Positions 26,161 to 34,724 of a stretch of DNA of 64,000 bases are shown one piece after another. The DNA comes from Bradyrhizobium sp. AT1 (GTDB taxonomy: Bacteria > Pseudomonadota > Alphaproteobacteria > Rhizobiales > Xanthobacteraceae), in the NCBI RefSeq assembly GCF_001590795.1, contig NZ_JXDL01000001.1, forward strand, positions 3,313,720 through 3,377,719, written 5' to 3'. The notes under the pieces are model-generated. The model saw only the letters and a program-made list of their open reading frames with translations. It searched no databases and was not told the DNA's origin. The translations under genes and the position numbers were made by a program. Every line of letters begins with the position of its first letter. Position 1 is the first letter of the stretch.

Positions 26161-26775
26161 CTATTGCTCGAGAGGGTCAGGCTCCCAGCCGAACCTGCTC
26201 TTCTTTCGATCCCATTTGAGGACAGAATAGCCGTCGCATTCCATGCATCCCCAAAGGACGAGCTTGCCGTGCTTGTCCTTCGAAAGAGCTGCGAATTGGC
26301 GGTTGGTTCGCACGGCGTCGACAAAGCGCACCTTAGGCTTCCCGCCGTCCGGCTGATCGAGGATCAGCATGAACCTGCCCTTTGGGCCGGCACACTCCTG
26401 AAACACGCCGACCACAGCGATTTGCTTCGGAGCGGAGCCGTCGAAGCGCCCCTCGACGGCAAAGGACATGTCGGCGCCCTTCATCACGTCGGTGCCGTTC
26501 TCGAACAGCAGCTCTTTGGGGATCAGGTCCTTGCGGAATTCCGTCGCCTTGCACCAGTTCTTGCGGATCTGGTTCGCGGGGATACCGCGAATCTCGGTCG
26601 TGAACGGATGAAACTCAGCGATGACCCACCATGCCTCTTTCTTGAGATCGCCGTTCAGCGTGACAAAGGCTTGCTCTGCCGGCGCCTGAGCTGCCATCAG
26701 CATCAGGGCGCCAACACCAAGTATCGACCGAGCGATCGAACCGGGCGTTCGGCGGGCGATAGATGGAATGGGCAT
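26161..26775 (-). CDS. Secreted protein of unknown function
   Basis: A 204-residue protein. A signal peptide is likely (basic start IARRTPGSIARS, hydrophobic ILGVGALMLMAA, cleavage after QAPA or PAEQA). The mature part has no domain I recognise. It contains CKATEFRKDLIPKELLFENG, a mid-protein ECAGPKGRF and a CMEC pair near the end (VLWGCMECDGYSV), so two disulfides or a metal site are possible. It is followed in the same direction by trpL but separated by the trp promoter region. An in-frame extension of an upstream reading covers trpL on the same strand. Confidence 0.6.
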   Translation of the reverse strand: MPIPSIARRTPGSIARSILGVGALMLMAAQAPAEQAFVTLNGDLKKEAWWVIAEFHPFTTEIRGIPANQIRKNWCKATEFRKDLIPKELLFENGTDVMKGADMSFAVEGRFDGSAPKQIAVVGVFQECAGPKGRFMLILDQPDGGKPKVRFVDAVRTNRQFAALSKDKHGKLVLWGCMECDGYSVLKWDRKKSRFGWEPDPLEQ

Positions 26776-26808
26776 GCGCTCGCTGCTCCTGCTCGGGCCG
26801 TTCCAGCA

Positions 26809-27483
26809 TCACCCCAGATGCTTCCTGAAAAACTCCGTCGCACGGCCCCAGGCGAGCTCGGCGGCTTCGCGGTCGTGTACGGCCTGGCGCTGCTCGTTGA
26901 CGAAGGCGTGCTCGGCGTCATAGCGGAACAGCTCCAGCGACTTGCCGGCGGCCTTCATGGCCTTCTCGAAGCCGTTGACCAGCTCCGGCGTGCACCAATC
27001 GTCCTTGTTGGCGAAATGGGCCTGCAGCGGGATCTTGACGTCGGCGGGCTTGGCGGCCTGCTCCGGCGGGATGCCGTAGAACACGACGCCCGCGGCGAGC
27101 TCAGGCACGTGCACCGAACCGATGATCGTCACGGCGCCACCGAGGCAGAAGCCTGTGAGCCCGACCTTGGCGCCGTTGCGCGACAGATATTGGGCGGCGC
27201 CGCGCACGGTCTGCGTGGTGGCGTCCATGAAGTCGAGCGAGTTCATCTCCTTGTTGGCGCTGTCGGTGTCGTGATACGGCACCACCTTGCCCTTGTAGAG
27301 ATCGGGCGCGAGCGCATCGAAGCCGGCCAGCGCGAAGCGGTCGCACAGGCCCTTGATCTGGTCCGACAGGCCCCACCATTCCTGGATCACGACCACGCCC
27401 GGCGCATTGCCCCCTGCGGCGTTGGCGAGATAGCCCGAAGCATCCTTGCCGTCCGGACGCTTGAAAGTGATGGCGGTTCCCAT
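26809..27483 (-). CDS. Dienelactone hydrolase family protein
   Basis: A 224-residue alpha/beta hydrolase. The nucleophile elbow is GFCLGG (Cys), the acid is in AHFANKDDWCTP and the histidine in YDAEHAFVNE, matching the Cys-Asp-His triad of dienelactone hydrolases. The N-terminal PGVVVIQEWWGLSDQIKGLCDRFA supplies the conserved Glu that activates the cysteine. The start at 27483 is fixed by GGAGG about 5 nt upstream; a much longer in-frame extension reads through a repeat and is discarded. The true substrate is unknown because no chlorocatechol genes are near. Confidence 0.93.
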   Translation of the reverse strand: MGTAITFKRPDGKDASGYLANAAGGNAPGVVVIQEWWGLSDQIKGLCDRFALAGFDALAPDLYKGKVVPYHDTDSANKEMNSLDFMDATTQTVRGAAQYLSRNGAKVGLTGFCLGGAVTIIGSVHVPELAAGVVFYGIPPEQAAKPADVKIPLQAHFANKDDWCTPELVNGFEKAMKAAGKSLELFRYDAEHAFVNEQRQAVHDREAAELAWGRATEFFRKHLG

Positions 27484-27569
27484 GGTGTCCTCCGATGAGT
27501 TCTTTGGGGGAGCGTTGGCGCTATTTTGGCGATTGAGCGAGTGATACGCAATCGTGGCAAACAACACAG

Positions 27570-27706
27570 TCTCGTGCCCCGGATGCAATGCAATGCGCCG
27601 CCCTTCGCGGCGTAGTGCATTGCTGATCCGGGGCCCAGTTGCGAGCACGCTGGGTCCCGGCTCTGCGCAGCAGCGTTGCACGCTGCAGCGCGTCCGGGAC
27701 ACGAGA
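27570..27706. repeat. Long palindromic intergenic repeat (TCTCGTGCCCCGGA family)
   Basis: The element opens TCTCGTGCCCCGGATGCAATGCA and ends GTCCGGGACACGAGA, its inverted match. Nested hairpins include GCAATGCgccgcccttcgcggcgtagtGCATTGC and CTGCGCAGCAGCGTTGCACGCTGCAGCG. It fills the spacer between the dienelactone hydrolase gene and the fbc terminator. Such roughly 140-nt GTCCCGG palindromes recur between genes in Bradyrhizobium. Confidence 0.72.
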
Positions 27707-27710
27707 CCAA

Positions 27711-27733
27711 CAAAAAAGCCCCCTCTCGGGGGC
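27711..27733 (-). terminator. Intrinsic terminator of the fbcFH operon
   Basis: On the minus strand GCCCCC-GAGA-GGGGGC is followed directly by TTTTTTG. This is a textbook Rho-independent terminator 26 nt after the fbcH stop codon. Confidence 0.9.
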
Positions 27734-27758
27734 TTCTTCGTTTCTCGTTTCGCGCCGC

Positions 27759-29822
27759 TCAGTGCGAGTCGGCCCAGACCTTCTTCTTGGTGAAGTACAT
27801 CAGGCCCGCGAACAGGATCAGGAACACGAAGACCTGGAAGCCGAGGCGCTTGCGCGCTTCCATGTGCGGCTCGGCGGTCCACATCAGGAACGTGGTGACG
27901 TCCTTGGCGTATTGCGCCACCGTGGTCGGCGAGCCGTCATCATAGGTCACCTGGCCGTCGCTGAGCGGCTTCGGCATCTTGATGGCGTGACCCGGGAAGT
28001 ACCTGTTGTAGTACGAGCCTTCCGGGATCGTGACGCCCTCGGGGACGTGGTCGTCAAAACCCTGCAGCACTGCCGAGACATAATCCGGGCCCTGCTCCTG
28101 GTACTGGGTGAAGAAGTCGAAGATGAACCAGGGGAAGCCGCGGCCGTAGGAGCGGGCCTTGGTAATCAGCGACAGATCGGGCGGCGCCGCACCGCCGTTC
28201 GCGGCACGAGCAGCCTGCTCGTTCGGGAACGGCGAGGGGAAATAGTCCGCCGGGCGGCCGGGGCGCTCGAACATGTCACCCGCATCGTTCGGGCCGTCCT
28301 TGACCTTGTACTCGGACGCGAACGCTGCCGCCTGCGCCACGGAATAGCCGGGTCCGCCAGCTTCGGCGAGGTTGCGGAAGGCGATATAGGACAGGCCGTG
28401 GCAGCTGGCGCAGACCTCCTTGTAGACCTTCAGACCGCGCTGGAGCGCGCCGCGATCGAACTTGCCGAAGGGGCCGGCGAACGACCATTTGTTGCCCGGC
28501 GGCTTGTCGCTACCCTCGGAGGCGCGGACATCCTGCACGCTGCCGAGGAACAGCGCACCGGCGGCGACGATCATGACCGCGACGGAGGCAACGGCCTTAC
28601 CGCTCTTGCTCAGGATCGCCTCCGAGATCGAGTTCGGCACCGGCCGTGGCGTCTCGATGCGCGAGAGCAGCGGCAGCACGATCAGGAAGTAGGCGAAGTA
28701 GCAGACCGTCAGGATCCGGCCGGCGATCACGTAGATGCCTTCCGGCGGCTGCGCGCCGAGATAGCCGAGCAGGATGCAGACCGCGACGAAGATCCAGAAG
28801 AACTGCTTGGCCAGCGGACGGTACTTCGACGACCTCGTCTTCGCGGCGTCGAGCCAGGGCAGGAAGCAGAGGATGATGATCGCCGAGAACATCCCGATCA
28901 CGCCCGCGAGCTTGTTCGGGATCGAGCGCAGGATCGCGTAGAACGGCAGGTAATACCATTCCGGCACGATGTGCGGGGGCGTCACGCCCGGGTTCGCCGG
29001 AATGTAGTTGTCGGCGTCGCCGAGATAGTTCGGCATGTAGAAGATGAACCAGGCGTAGAGCAGCAGGAAGCAGGCGACACCGAAACCGTCCTTGATGGTG
29101 GCATGCGGCGTGAACGGCACCGTGTCCTTTTCCGTCTTCGGTTCGACGCCGTCAGGATTGTTCTGGCCAGCAACGTGCAGCGCCCAGACGTGGAGCACGA
29201 CGACGCCCGCGATCAGGAACGGCAAGAGATAGTGCAGCGAGAAGAAGCGGTTCAGCGTCGGGTTGCCGACGGAATAACCACCCCAGAGCAGCGTCACGAT
29301 GCTCTCGCCGACATAGGGAATGGCGGAGAACAGATTGGTGATGACGGTGGCGCCCCAGAAGCTCATCTGGCCCCACGGCAGCACGTAGCCCATGAAGCCC
29401 GTCGCCATCATCAAGAGGTAGATGATGACGCCGAGGATCCACAGCACCTCGCGCGGCTCCTTGTAGGAGCCGTAATAGAGGCCGCGCAGCATGTGGACGT
29501 AGACCGCGAAGAAGAACATCGACGCGCCGCAGGCGTGCATGTTGCGCAGCAGCCAGCCGTAGTTGACGTCACGAACAAGCAGCTCGACCGACTTGAAGGC
29601 GAGATCGGCATGCGGCGTGTAGTGCATCGCCAGGATCACGCCGGTCAGGATCTGCATCCCCAGCATGAACGAGAGGATGGCGCCGAAGGTCCACCAATAG
29701 TTCAGGTTGCGCGGGGTGGGATAGACGACGAAGGAGGAGTGCATGAGGCCGAGGATCGGCAGACGCCGCTCGATCCATTGCAGGGCCGGATTGCTCGGCT
29801 GGTAGTCGGATGGTCCGCTCAT
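27759..29822 (-). CDS. fbcH: Cytochrome b/c1 precursor polyprotein of the bc1 complex
   Basis: A 687-residue fused precursor. The cytochrome b part (about 1-400) has eight helices, heme-b ligands His96/His197 and His110/His211 (each pair 14 apart across two helices), and the Qo-site PEWY at 287-290. An internal export signal ([18 protein letters not shown], about 410-427, cleavage probably after DVRA at 434) begins the cytochrome c1 part. That part has heme-c motif CASCH at 471-475, a methionine ligand probably in [16 protein letters not shown], and a C-terminal anchor ([16 protein letters not shown]). In B. japonicum fbcFH the polyprotein is cut into separate b and c1. It lies 62 nt after the Rieske gene. 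Confidence 0.97.
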   Translation of the reverse strand: MSGPSDYQPSNPALQWIERRLPILGLMHSSFVVYPTPRNLNYWWTFGAILSFMLGMQILTGVILAMHYTPHADLAFKSVELLVRDVNYGWLLRNMHACGASMFFFAVYVHMLRGLYYGSYKEPREVLWILGVIIYLLMMATGFMGYVLPWGQMSFWGATVITNLFSAIPYVGESIVTLLWGGYSVGNPTLNRFFSLHYLLPFLIAGVVVLHVWALHVAGQNNPDGVEPKTEKDTVPFTPHATIKDGFGVACFLLLYAWFIFYMPNYLGDADNYIPANPGVTPPHIVPEWYYLPFYAILRSIPNKLAGVIGMFSAIIILCFLPWLDAAKTRSSKYRPLAKQFFWIFVAVCILLGYLGAQPPEGIYVIAGRILTVCYFAYFLIVLPLLSRIETPRPVPNSISEAILSKSGKAVASVAVMIVAAGALFLGSVQDVRASEGSDKPPGNKWSFAGPFGKFDRGALQRGLKVYKEVCASCHGLSYIAFRNLAEAGGPGYSVAQAAAFASEYKVKDGPNDAGDMFERPGRPADYFPSPFPNEQAARAANGGAAPPDLSLITKARSYGRGFPWFIFDFFTQYQEQGPDYVSAVLQGFDDHVPEGVTIPEGSYYNRYFPGHAIKMPKPLSDGQVTYDDGSPTTVAQYAKDVTTFLMWTAEPHMEARKRLGFQVFVFLILFAGLMYFTKKKVWADSH

Positions 29823-29884
29823 GATGCGATCCTGAGGAAATAAAACGACGAGACGGCGCGAAGCTTCGGACGCGAGTCCGAGGC

Positions 29885-30415
29885 TCAGCCGATCTGGATT
29901 TTGGTGTCGGAAACGAAAGTGTACGGCGGCACCGGCAGGTTCGCGGGCGCGGGCCCCTGGCGGATGCGGCCGGACGAATCGTACTGCGAACCATGGCAGG
30001 GGCAGAAGAACCCGTCGTAATTGCCTTCATGGGCGATCGGGATGCAGCCGAGATGGGTGCAGATGCCGATCACGACCAGCCATTGCTCGTGGCCGGACTT
30101 GACCCGCGCCTCGTCGGACTGCGGATCGGGCAGGCTCGCCACGTTGACGGCGCGCGCCTCGTCGATCTGCTTCTTGGTGCGGTGGCTGATGTAGATCGGC
30201 TTGCCACGCCAGAACACCTTGATGTCCTGGCCTTCGGCGACCGGGCTGAGATCGACCTCGATCGGCGCACCCGCCGCGATGGTCGAGGCGTCAGGATTCA
30301 TCTGGGAGATGAAGGGCCAGAGCGCAGCTGCGCCCCCTACTGCTGCAGCTGCCCCGGTTGCAACGAATAAGAAATCACGGCGTGTCGGATGGTCCGCCGA
30401 AGACGCTGTCGTCAC
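29885..30415 (-). CDS. fbcF: Rieske iron-sulfur subunit of the bc1 complex
   Basis: A 176-residue membrane-anchored protein. A twin-arginine motif precedes the helix ([27 protein letters not shown]), so it is Tat-translocated with an uncleaved anchor. The 2Fe-2S box 1 CTHLGCIP and box 2 CPCHGSQYD are intact, followed by the Pro loop ([12 protein letters not shown]). It takes electrons from quinol to cytochrome c1. The start is GTG at 30415, with AAGGG about 10 nt upstream. It is the first gene of the fbcFH operon. Confidence 0.96.
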   Translation of the reverse strand: MTTASSADHPTRRDFLFVATGAAAAVGGAAALWPFISQMNPDASTIAAGAPIEVDLSPVAEGQDIKVFWRGKPIYISHRTKKQIDEARAVNVASLPDPQSDEARVKSGHEQWLVVIGICTHLGCIPIAHEGNYDGFFCPCHGSQYDSSGRIRQGPAPANLPVPPYTFVSDTKIQIG

Positions 30416-30694
30416 GATTCCAACCCTTTCTTCTTGTGCAGCCGGCGGAACCGCTCCAGAGGGCGCCCATGAGGTCCCCGGAAAGGCTGCCGGCGCCCGC
30501 GGCCCCCCGCGGCGGCAGAACTTCGCTTATCCACCTCTAAACGGGCGAAACAGCAGTCCAGAATCGTTCTATTGGCACCCTTGCCCGGCGAGCGCAAGCC
30601 CGCTATCGGCGCGGGAGCGTGCCATGCACGAATTCCCGGGCAGGCGATGTTTTATTGAGACATTTCCGCCCCCGCAACCAACCCGCCGGCAACG

Positions 30695-31147
30695 ATGCAG
30701 ATAGCGCTTTTCCAACCCGACATACCCCAGAACACCGGCACGATTCTCAGACTTTGCGCCTGCCTGGGACTGGACGCCCATATCATCGAACCGGCGGGGT
30801 TCCCGGTCTCCGACCGCGCGTTCCGCCGGGCGGGAATGGATTACCTCGGCCATGTCAGCATCGTCAGGCACGACTCCTGGCAGAAATTCGAGGACTGGCG
30901 CGCCGGGCATGGCTACCGCCTGCTGCTGTTCACCACCAAGGCCGCCACCGACTATCGCGATTTCCATTACCAGACCTCGGACATCCTGCTATTCGGTCGC
31001 GAGAGCGCCGGCGTCACCGACGCGGTGGTCGAGGCTGCCGATGCGCGGCTGGTGATCCCGATCAAAGCGGGGCTGCGGTCGCTCAACGTCGCCATGACCG
31101 CGGCGATGGCCGCAGGCGAGGCGCTGCGGCAAATCCGGAATCCCTGA
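30695..31147 (+). CDS. trmL: tRNA (cytidine/uridine-34 2'-O)-methyltransferase TrmL
   Basis: A 150-residue SPOUT-class enzyme that methylates the wobble base of tRNA-Leu isoacceptors. Motif 1 is ALFQPDIPQNTGTILRLCACLG, with the conserved Asn-Thr-Gly. The knotted C-terminus has LLFGRESAGVTDAVV and IPIKAGLRSLNVAMTAAMA, which bind SAM. The length is typical for TrmL/YibK. It is divergent from fbcF and starts a plus-strand cluster with queE and hemF. Confidence 0.93.
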   Translation: MQIALFQPDIPQNTGTILRLCACLGLDAHIIEPAGFPVSDRAFRRAGMDYLGHVSIVRHDSWQKFEDWRAGHGYRLLLFTTKAATDYRDFHYQTSDILLFGRESAGVTDAVVEAADARLVIPIKAGLRSLNVAMTAAMAAGEALRQIRNP

Positions 31148-31171
31148 GTTTGAAGATTTGAGGAGAGACGA

Positions 31172-31804
31172 GTGAGTTACGCGGTCAAGGAAATCTTCCT
31201 GACCCTGCAAGGCGAAGGCGCCCATGCGGGCCGCGCCTCCGTGTTCTGCCGCTTTGCCGGCTGCAACCTCTGGAGCGGCCGCGAGGCGGACCGAAGCGAG
31301 GCCACCTGCAAGTTCTGCGACACGGATTTCGTCGGGACCGAGGGCACCCTCGGCGGCCGCTACGGCACGGCCGAAGAACTCGCCGACACCATCGCTGCAC
31401 AATGGCAGGCCTCGGCCGCCAACCGCTACGTGGTGCTCACCGGCGGCGAGCCGCTGCTCCAGGTCGACGCCGCGCTGGTCGAGGCGCTGCACGCCCGCGG
31501 CTTCGAGATCGGCGTCGAGACCAACGGCACCATCGAAGCGCCTGAGGGGCTCGACTGGATCTGCGTCAGCCCGAAGGGCGGCAGCGAGCTGGTGCTGCGC
31601 CAGGGCCACGAGCTGAAGCTGGTCTATCCGCAGGCCCTCGCCGCGCCCGAGACCTTCGAACATCTCGCCTTCGAGCGCTTCTCGCTGCAGCCGATGGACG
31701 GCCCGGAGGTGATCGAGAACACCGCGCGCGCGATCGACTATTGCCTGCACCATCCGCAATGGCGGCTGAGCGTGCAGACGCATAAATCGCTCGGCATCAG
31801 ATAG
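31172..31804 (+). CDS. queE: 7-carboxy-7-deazaguanine synthase QueE
   Basis: A 210-residue radical-SAM enzyme of queuosine synthesis, converting carboxy-tetrahydropterin to CDG. The substrate-binding start is [19 protein letters not shown]. The cluster-binding cysteines are C..CKFCDTDF, with 14 residues between the first Cys pair end and CxxC. This is the variant QueE motif rather than CxxxCxx[13 protein letters not shown] is the glycine-rich SAM motif. The GTG start follows AGGAGAG. It is 24 nt after trmL, so both tRNA-modification genes may be cotranscribed. Confidence 0.95.
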   Translation: MSYAVKEIFLTLQGEGAHAGRASVFCRFAGCNLWSGREADRSEATCKFCDTDFVGTEGTLGGRYGTAEELADTIAAQWQASAANRYVVLTGGEPLLQVDAALVEALHARGFEIGVETNGTIEAPEGLDWICVSPKGGSELVLRQGHELKLVYPQALAAPETFEHLAFERFSLQPMDGPEVIENTARAIDYCLHHPQWRLSVQTHKSLGIR

Positions 31805-31817
31805 GACGCGACCGGGA

Positions 31818-32711
31818 ATGCAGATGGACATGTCGACGATCGAAGACCGCAAGACCCGCGCCCGCGCCTGGTTCGAAGCCTTGCGCGACGACATCTGCGC
31901 GAGCTTCGAGCGGCTCGAGGACGACGCCCCGCAAGGCCTCTATCCGGGCGAGGCCGGCCGCTTCAAGCGAACGCCCTGGCAGCGCACCGACCATACCGGC
32001 GCGGCCGGAGGTGGCGGCGTGATGTCGATGATGTCGGGCCGGCTGTTCGAGAAGGTCGGCGTGCACTGTTCGACCGTGCATGGCGAGTTCGCACCCGAAT
32101 TTCGGGCCCAGATCCCCGGCGCCGCCGAGGATCCAAAATTCTGGGCCTCCGGCATCTCGCTGATCGCGCATATGCGCAATCCGAACGTGCCGGCCGTGCA
32201 CATGAACACGCGCTTCGTCGTCACCACCAAGGCGTGGTTCGGCGGCGGCGCCGACCTCACGCCGGTGCTTGATCGGAGGCGCACGCAGGAGGACGCCGAC
32301 AGCATCGCCTTCCACGCTGCGATGAAGCAAGCCTGCAACCAGCACAGCGGCGTTGCCGATTACGACAAGTACAAAAAATGGTGCGACGAGTATTTCTACC
32401 TGCCGCACCGCAAGGAGGCACGCGGCATCGGCGGTATCTTCTACGACTGGCACGACAGCGGCGACTGGGAGGCCGACCTCGCCTTCACCAAGGACGTCGG
32501 CCGCGCCTTCCTGAAGATCTACCCCGAGATCGTCAGGCGCAATTTCGCAAGCGCCTGGACCGCCGCCGACCGCGAGGAGCAATTGATCCGGCGCGGCCGC
32601 TATGTCGAGTTCAACCTGCTCTATGATCGCGGCACCATCTTCGGGCTCAAGACCGGCGGCAACGTCGATTCGATCCTGTCGTCGATGCCGCCCGAGGTGA
32701 AATGGCCGTGA
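31818..32711 (+). CDS. hemF: Oxygen-dependent coproporphyrinogen III oxidase
   Basis: A 297-residue heme-biosynthesis enzyme that makes protoporphyrinogen IX from coproporphyrinogen III using O2. Conserved family segments include [78 protein letters not shown] and [20 protein letters not shown]. It starts 13 nt after queE. In-frame ATGs at 31818, 31824 and 31830 leave the exact start open. The next gene overlaps its end by 10 nt. Confidence 0.97.
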   Translation: MQMDMSTIEDRKTRARAWFEALRDDICASFERLEDDAPQGLYPGEAGRFKRTPWQRTDHTGAAGGGGVMSMMSGRLFEKVGVHCSTVHGEFAPEFRAQIPGAAEDPKFWASGISLIAHMRNPNVPAVHMNTRFVVTTKAWFGGGADLTPVLDRRRTQEDADSIAFHAAMKQACNQHSGVADYDKYKKWCDEYFYLPHRKEARGIGGIFYDWHDSGDWEADLAFTKDVGRAFLKIYPEIVRRNFASAWTAADREEQLIRRGRYVEFNLLYDRGTIFGLKTGGNVDSILSSMPPEVKWP

Positions 32712-33460
32712 CGACGATGAAGCCCAACTTGAAGCCCCTGCCCCGTGCCATGCTGATCGACATGGACGATACCATCCTGTCGGCCTATGGCCGGCCCGAG
32801 ATCGCCTGGAACACGATCGCGCAGGAGTTCGCCGAGGAGCTTGCGCCGCTGCCGCCAGAGCTGGTCGCAACGACGGTGCTCGCCTTCGCGCGAAACTTCT
32901 GGGCGAACGCGGAAGCGGCATGGCGGATGAAGCTCGCCGAGGCGCGGCACCTCACGGTCAAGGGCGGCTTTGCCGAGCTCGCGGCCGCCGGCCATCGCGC
33001 CCTGCCCGACGACCTCGCCGTCCGCCTCGCCGACCGCTTCACCGCCTATCGCGAGGAGGAGATGTTCGTCTTCCCGGGCGCACATGACGCGATCGACCAC
33101 TTCAAGGCGCTCGGCATCAAGCTCGCGCTCGTCACCAATGGCGCCGCCGACATGCAGCGCGCCAAGGTCGAGCGCTTCGAGCTGGCGCATCGCTTCGATC
33201 ACATCCAGATCGAGGGCGAGCACGGCTTCGGCAAGCCCGAGGAGCGCGCCTATCTGCACGCGATGGAGGCGCTCGGCGTCACGCCTGCGGACACCTGGAT
33301 GATCGGCGACAATCTGGAATGGGAAGTGGTGACGCCGCAGCGTCTCGGCATCTATTCGATCTGGATCGACGTGCATGGCGACGGCCTGCCCGAAGGCTCG
33401 ACCGTCAAGCCCGATCGCATCATCCGCTCGCTGACCGAACTGGTGCCCGGCCGGCCCTGA
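32702..33460 (+). CDS. HAD-superfamily phosphatase
   Basis: A 252-residue haloacid-dehalogenase-like hydrolase. Motif I is [14 protein letters not shown] with the nucleophile and acid aspartates. Motif II is LALVTNGA. Motif III/IV is [20 protein letters not shown] followed by [20 protein letters not shown] helical cap follows motif I. The substrate could be a sugar phosphate or nucleotide, and the sequence does not decide. It overlaps hemF by 10 nt and is probably translationally coupled. Confidence 0.9.
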   Translation: MAVTTMKPNLKPLPRAMLIDMDDTILSAYGRPEIAWNTIAQEFAEELAPLPPELVATTVLAFARNFWANAEAAWRMKLAEARHLTVKGGFAELAAAGHRALPDDLAVRLADRFTAYREEEMFVFPGAHDAIDHFKALGIKLALVTNGAADMQRAKVERFELAHRFDHIQIEGEHGFGKPEERAYLHAMEALGVTPADTWMIGDNLEWEVVTPQRLGIYSIWIDVHGDGLPEGSTVKPDRIIRSLTELVPGRP

Positions 33461-33755
33461 CGGGGCCGCCAACCAAAATATTGAAAAACAACCCCATGCA
33501 CAGTAGACGGCCCCAGCAGAATCAAAGGGATACGGATTTTCCAAAAAGCCTTCTGATCCGTCAGGCAAAACAGGGGTATGATGCCATCGTCGAACCTTGC
33601 GGCGGGGAAATTTTTGCGTGAGCTGCGGTCGTCTGCTCTGCATCGAACGGCAGCAGGCGCCGCGAATTTCCTCGCCTGCTGACGTAACGAGCCGCCATGC
33701 TTGCACGTAGATCACCCCGCGGGCGCTTTTCAGCGCTAAAGGGAGGTACGGCATC
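33461..33755. other. Gene-free spacer before the GNAT gene
   Basis: This 295-nt stretch has no supported gene. It contains AT-richer segments (AATATTGAAAAACAAC and GGATTTTCCAAAAAGCC) and probably the promoter of the GNAT gene. No convincing hairpin or repeat was found. Confidence 0.4.
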
Positions 33756-34220
33756 GTGAGTGGAGAACTGAACATCCGGAGAGCTGAGGCGAGCGATTAT
33801 GCCGCCGTTCGCGGTCTTGCGGACGCACTGGCCGCTCACATCGAAGAGCCGCCACCGCCGCTGACGCTCGACCGATATGTCGCCTTCTACATACGCGAGC
33901 ACGCGCCCGTGCACCTCTTTGTCGCGCAGCTCGGGGATCGCGTCGTCGGCATGATCGCGTGGATCCTGACCCACGAGCTCTATAGCGCCCAGGCCGGCAT
34001 CTACATCAGCGACATTGCGGTGCATGCCGACGCGCGCAGGCAAGGTGTCGGCAGAGCGCTGATGACGAAGGCCAAGGAATGGGCTTTCGATCACGGCGTG
34101 ACGAAGCTCGGCTGGGACGTCTGGAGGCACAACGCGCAGGCCATGCAATTCTATCAGCGCCTGGGCGCGACCATCGACCGCGAGGCCGTGCCGCATCTTC
34201 TGCTGCTGACGAACGACTAA
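33756..34220 (+). CDS. GNAT-family N-acetyltransferase
   Basis: A 154-residue protein. Acetyl-CoA motif A is YISDIAVHADARRQGVGRALMTKAKEWAF (R-x-x-G-x-G/A pattern), and the C-terminal motif B is RHNAQAMQFYQRLGATIDREAVPHLLL. The start is GTG with GGGAGG 9 nt upstream. The acceptor could be an amine, amino acid or protein. It is a single gene with no informative neighbour. Confidence 0.88.
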   Translation: MSGELNIRRAEASDYAAVRGLADALAAHIEEPPPPLTLDRYVAFYIREHAPVHLFVAQLGDRVVGMIAWILTHELYSAQAGIYISDIAVHADARRQGVGRALMTKAKEWAFDHGVTKLGWDVWRHNAQAMQFYQRLGATIDREAVPHLLLLTND

Positions 34221-34359
34221 CTTCGCCATGACCGATTGGCGACGGCGGGGCGTCGCGCGCCCCGTCGGCGGAATTTGCCGTTGTGCCCGACCCGCGTGAT
34301 CGGCCTGTCATGACCGCTTGCTAGGTTCCCCCGGATTGATCACTCGAAAGGAACAATCC

Positions 34360-34566
34360 ATGGAATTGAAAGCCGGCGATGTCGTGATGCTGAAATCCGG
34401 CGGCCAGCCGCTGACGGTTGCGGAGGTCAGGGAGAACGAGGTGCTCTGCCTCTGGATGGGCATGGAAGGCGACCTGTTCCGCGAAACGCTGCCGCTGGCC
34501 ACGCTGGTGCAGGTGGAAGAGGAAGAGGATGAAGACGAGGAAGAAGACGACGAGGACGACGAGTAG
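34360..34566 (+). CDS. DUF2158 small protein with acidic tail
   Basis: A 68-residue protein. The first 45 residues fit DUF2158/YodC (MELKAGDVVMLKSGGQPLTV, then VLCLWMGMEGDLFRETLPLATL), a small beta-barrel-like domain. The last 18 residues are almost all Glu/Asp, far more acidic than in the core family. AAAGGAAC lies just upstream of the ATG. The role is unknown. A hairpin at 34652 probably ends its transcript. Confidence 0.82.
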   Translation: MELKAGDVVMLKSGGQPLTVAEVRENEVLCLWMGMEGDLFRETLPLATLVQVEEEEDEDEEEDDEDDE

Positions 34567-34651
34567 GCAACGCTAACACTGCATCCTATCTGGATTGATG
34601 TGCTTCAGCTCCAGCACGTCGGACGTCCCTCTTAGAGCACAAGATGACCTA

Positions 34652-34674
34652 TCGGGCCGAGTGACTCGGCCCGA
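34652..34674. terminator. Perfect hairpin between DUF2158 and the convergent peptidoglycan hydrolase gene
   Basis: TCGGGCCGAG-TGA-CTCGGCCCGA is a 10-bp perfect stem with a 3-nt loop between convergent genes. No T-run follows on either strand, so any terminator role is inferred from position and stem strength. Confidence 0.55.
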
Positions 34675-34724
34675 CCGATCCGGTCGCTTGCGATGGTCGC
34701 CTCACGCGACGCGAGTTCGTTCGC

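Noticed and set aside
23852-26230. A 792-codon frame opposite trpEG
   Set aside because: It covers trpEG in antisense without similarity to any family. trpEG has complete motifs on the other strand.
27639-29843. A 734-codon frame opposite fbcH
   Set aside because: It is antisense to the cytochrome b/c1 gene, with Arg/Asp-rich composition and no domain.
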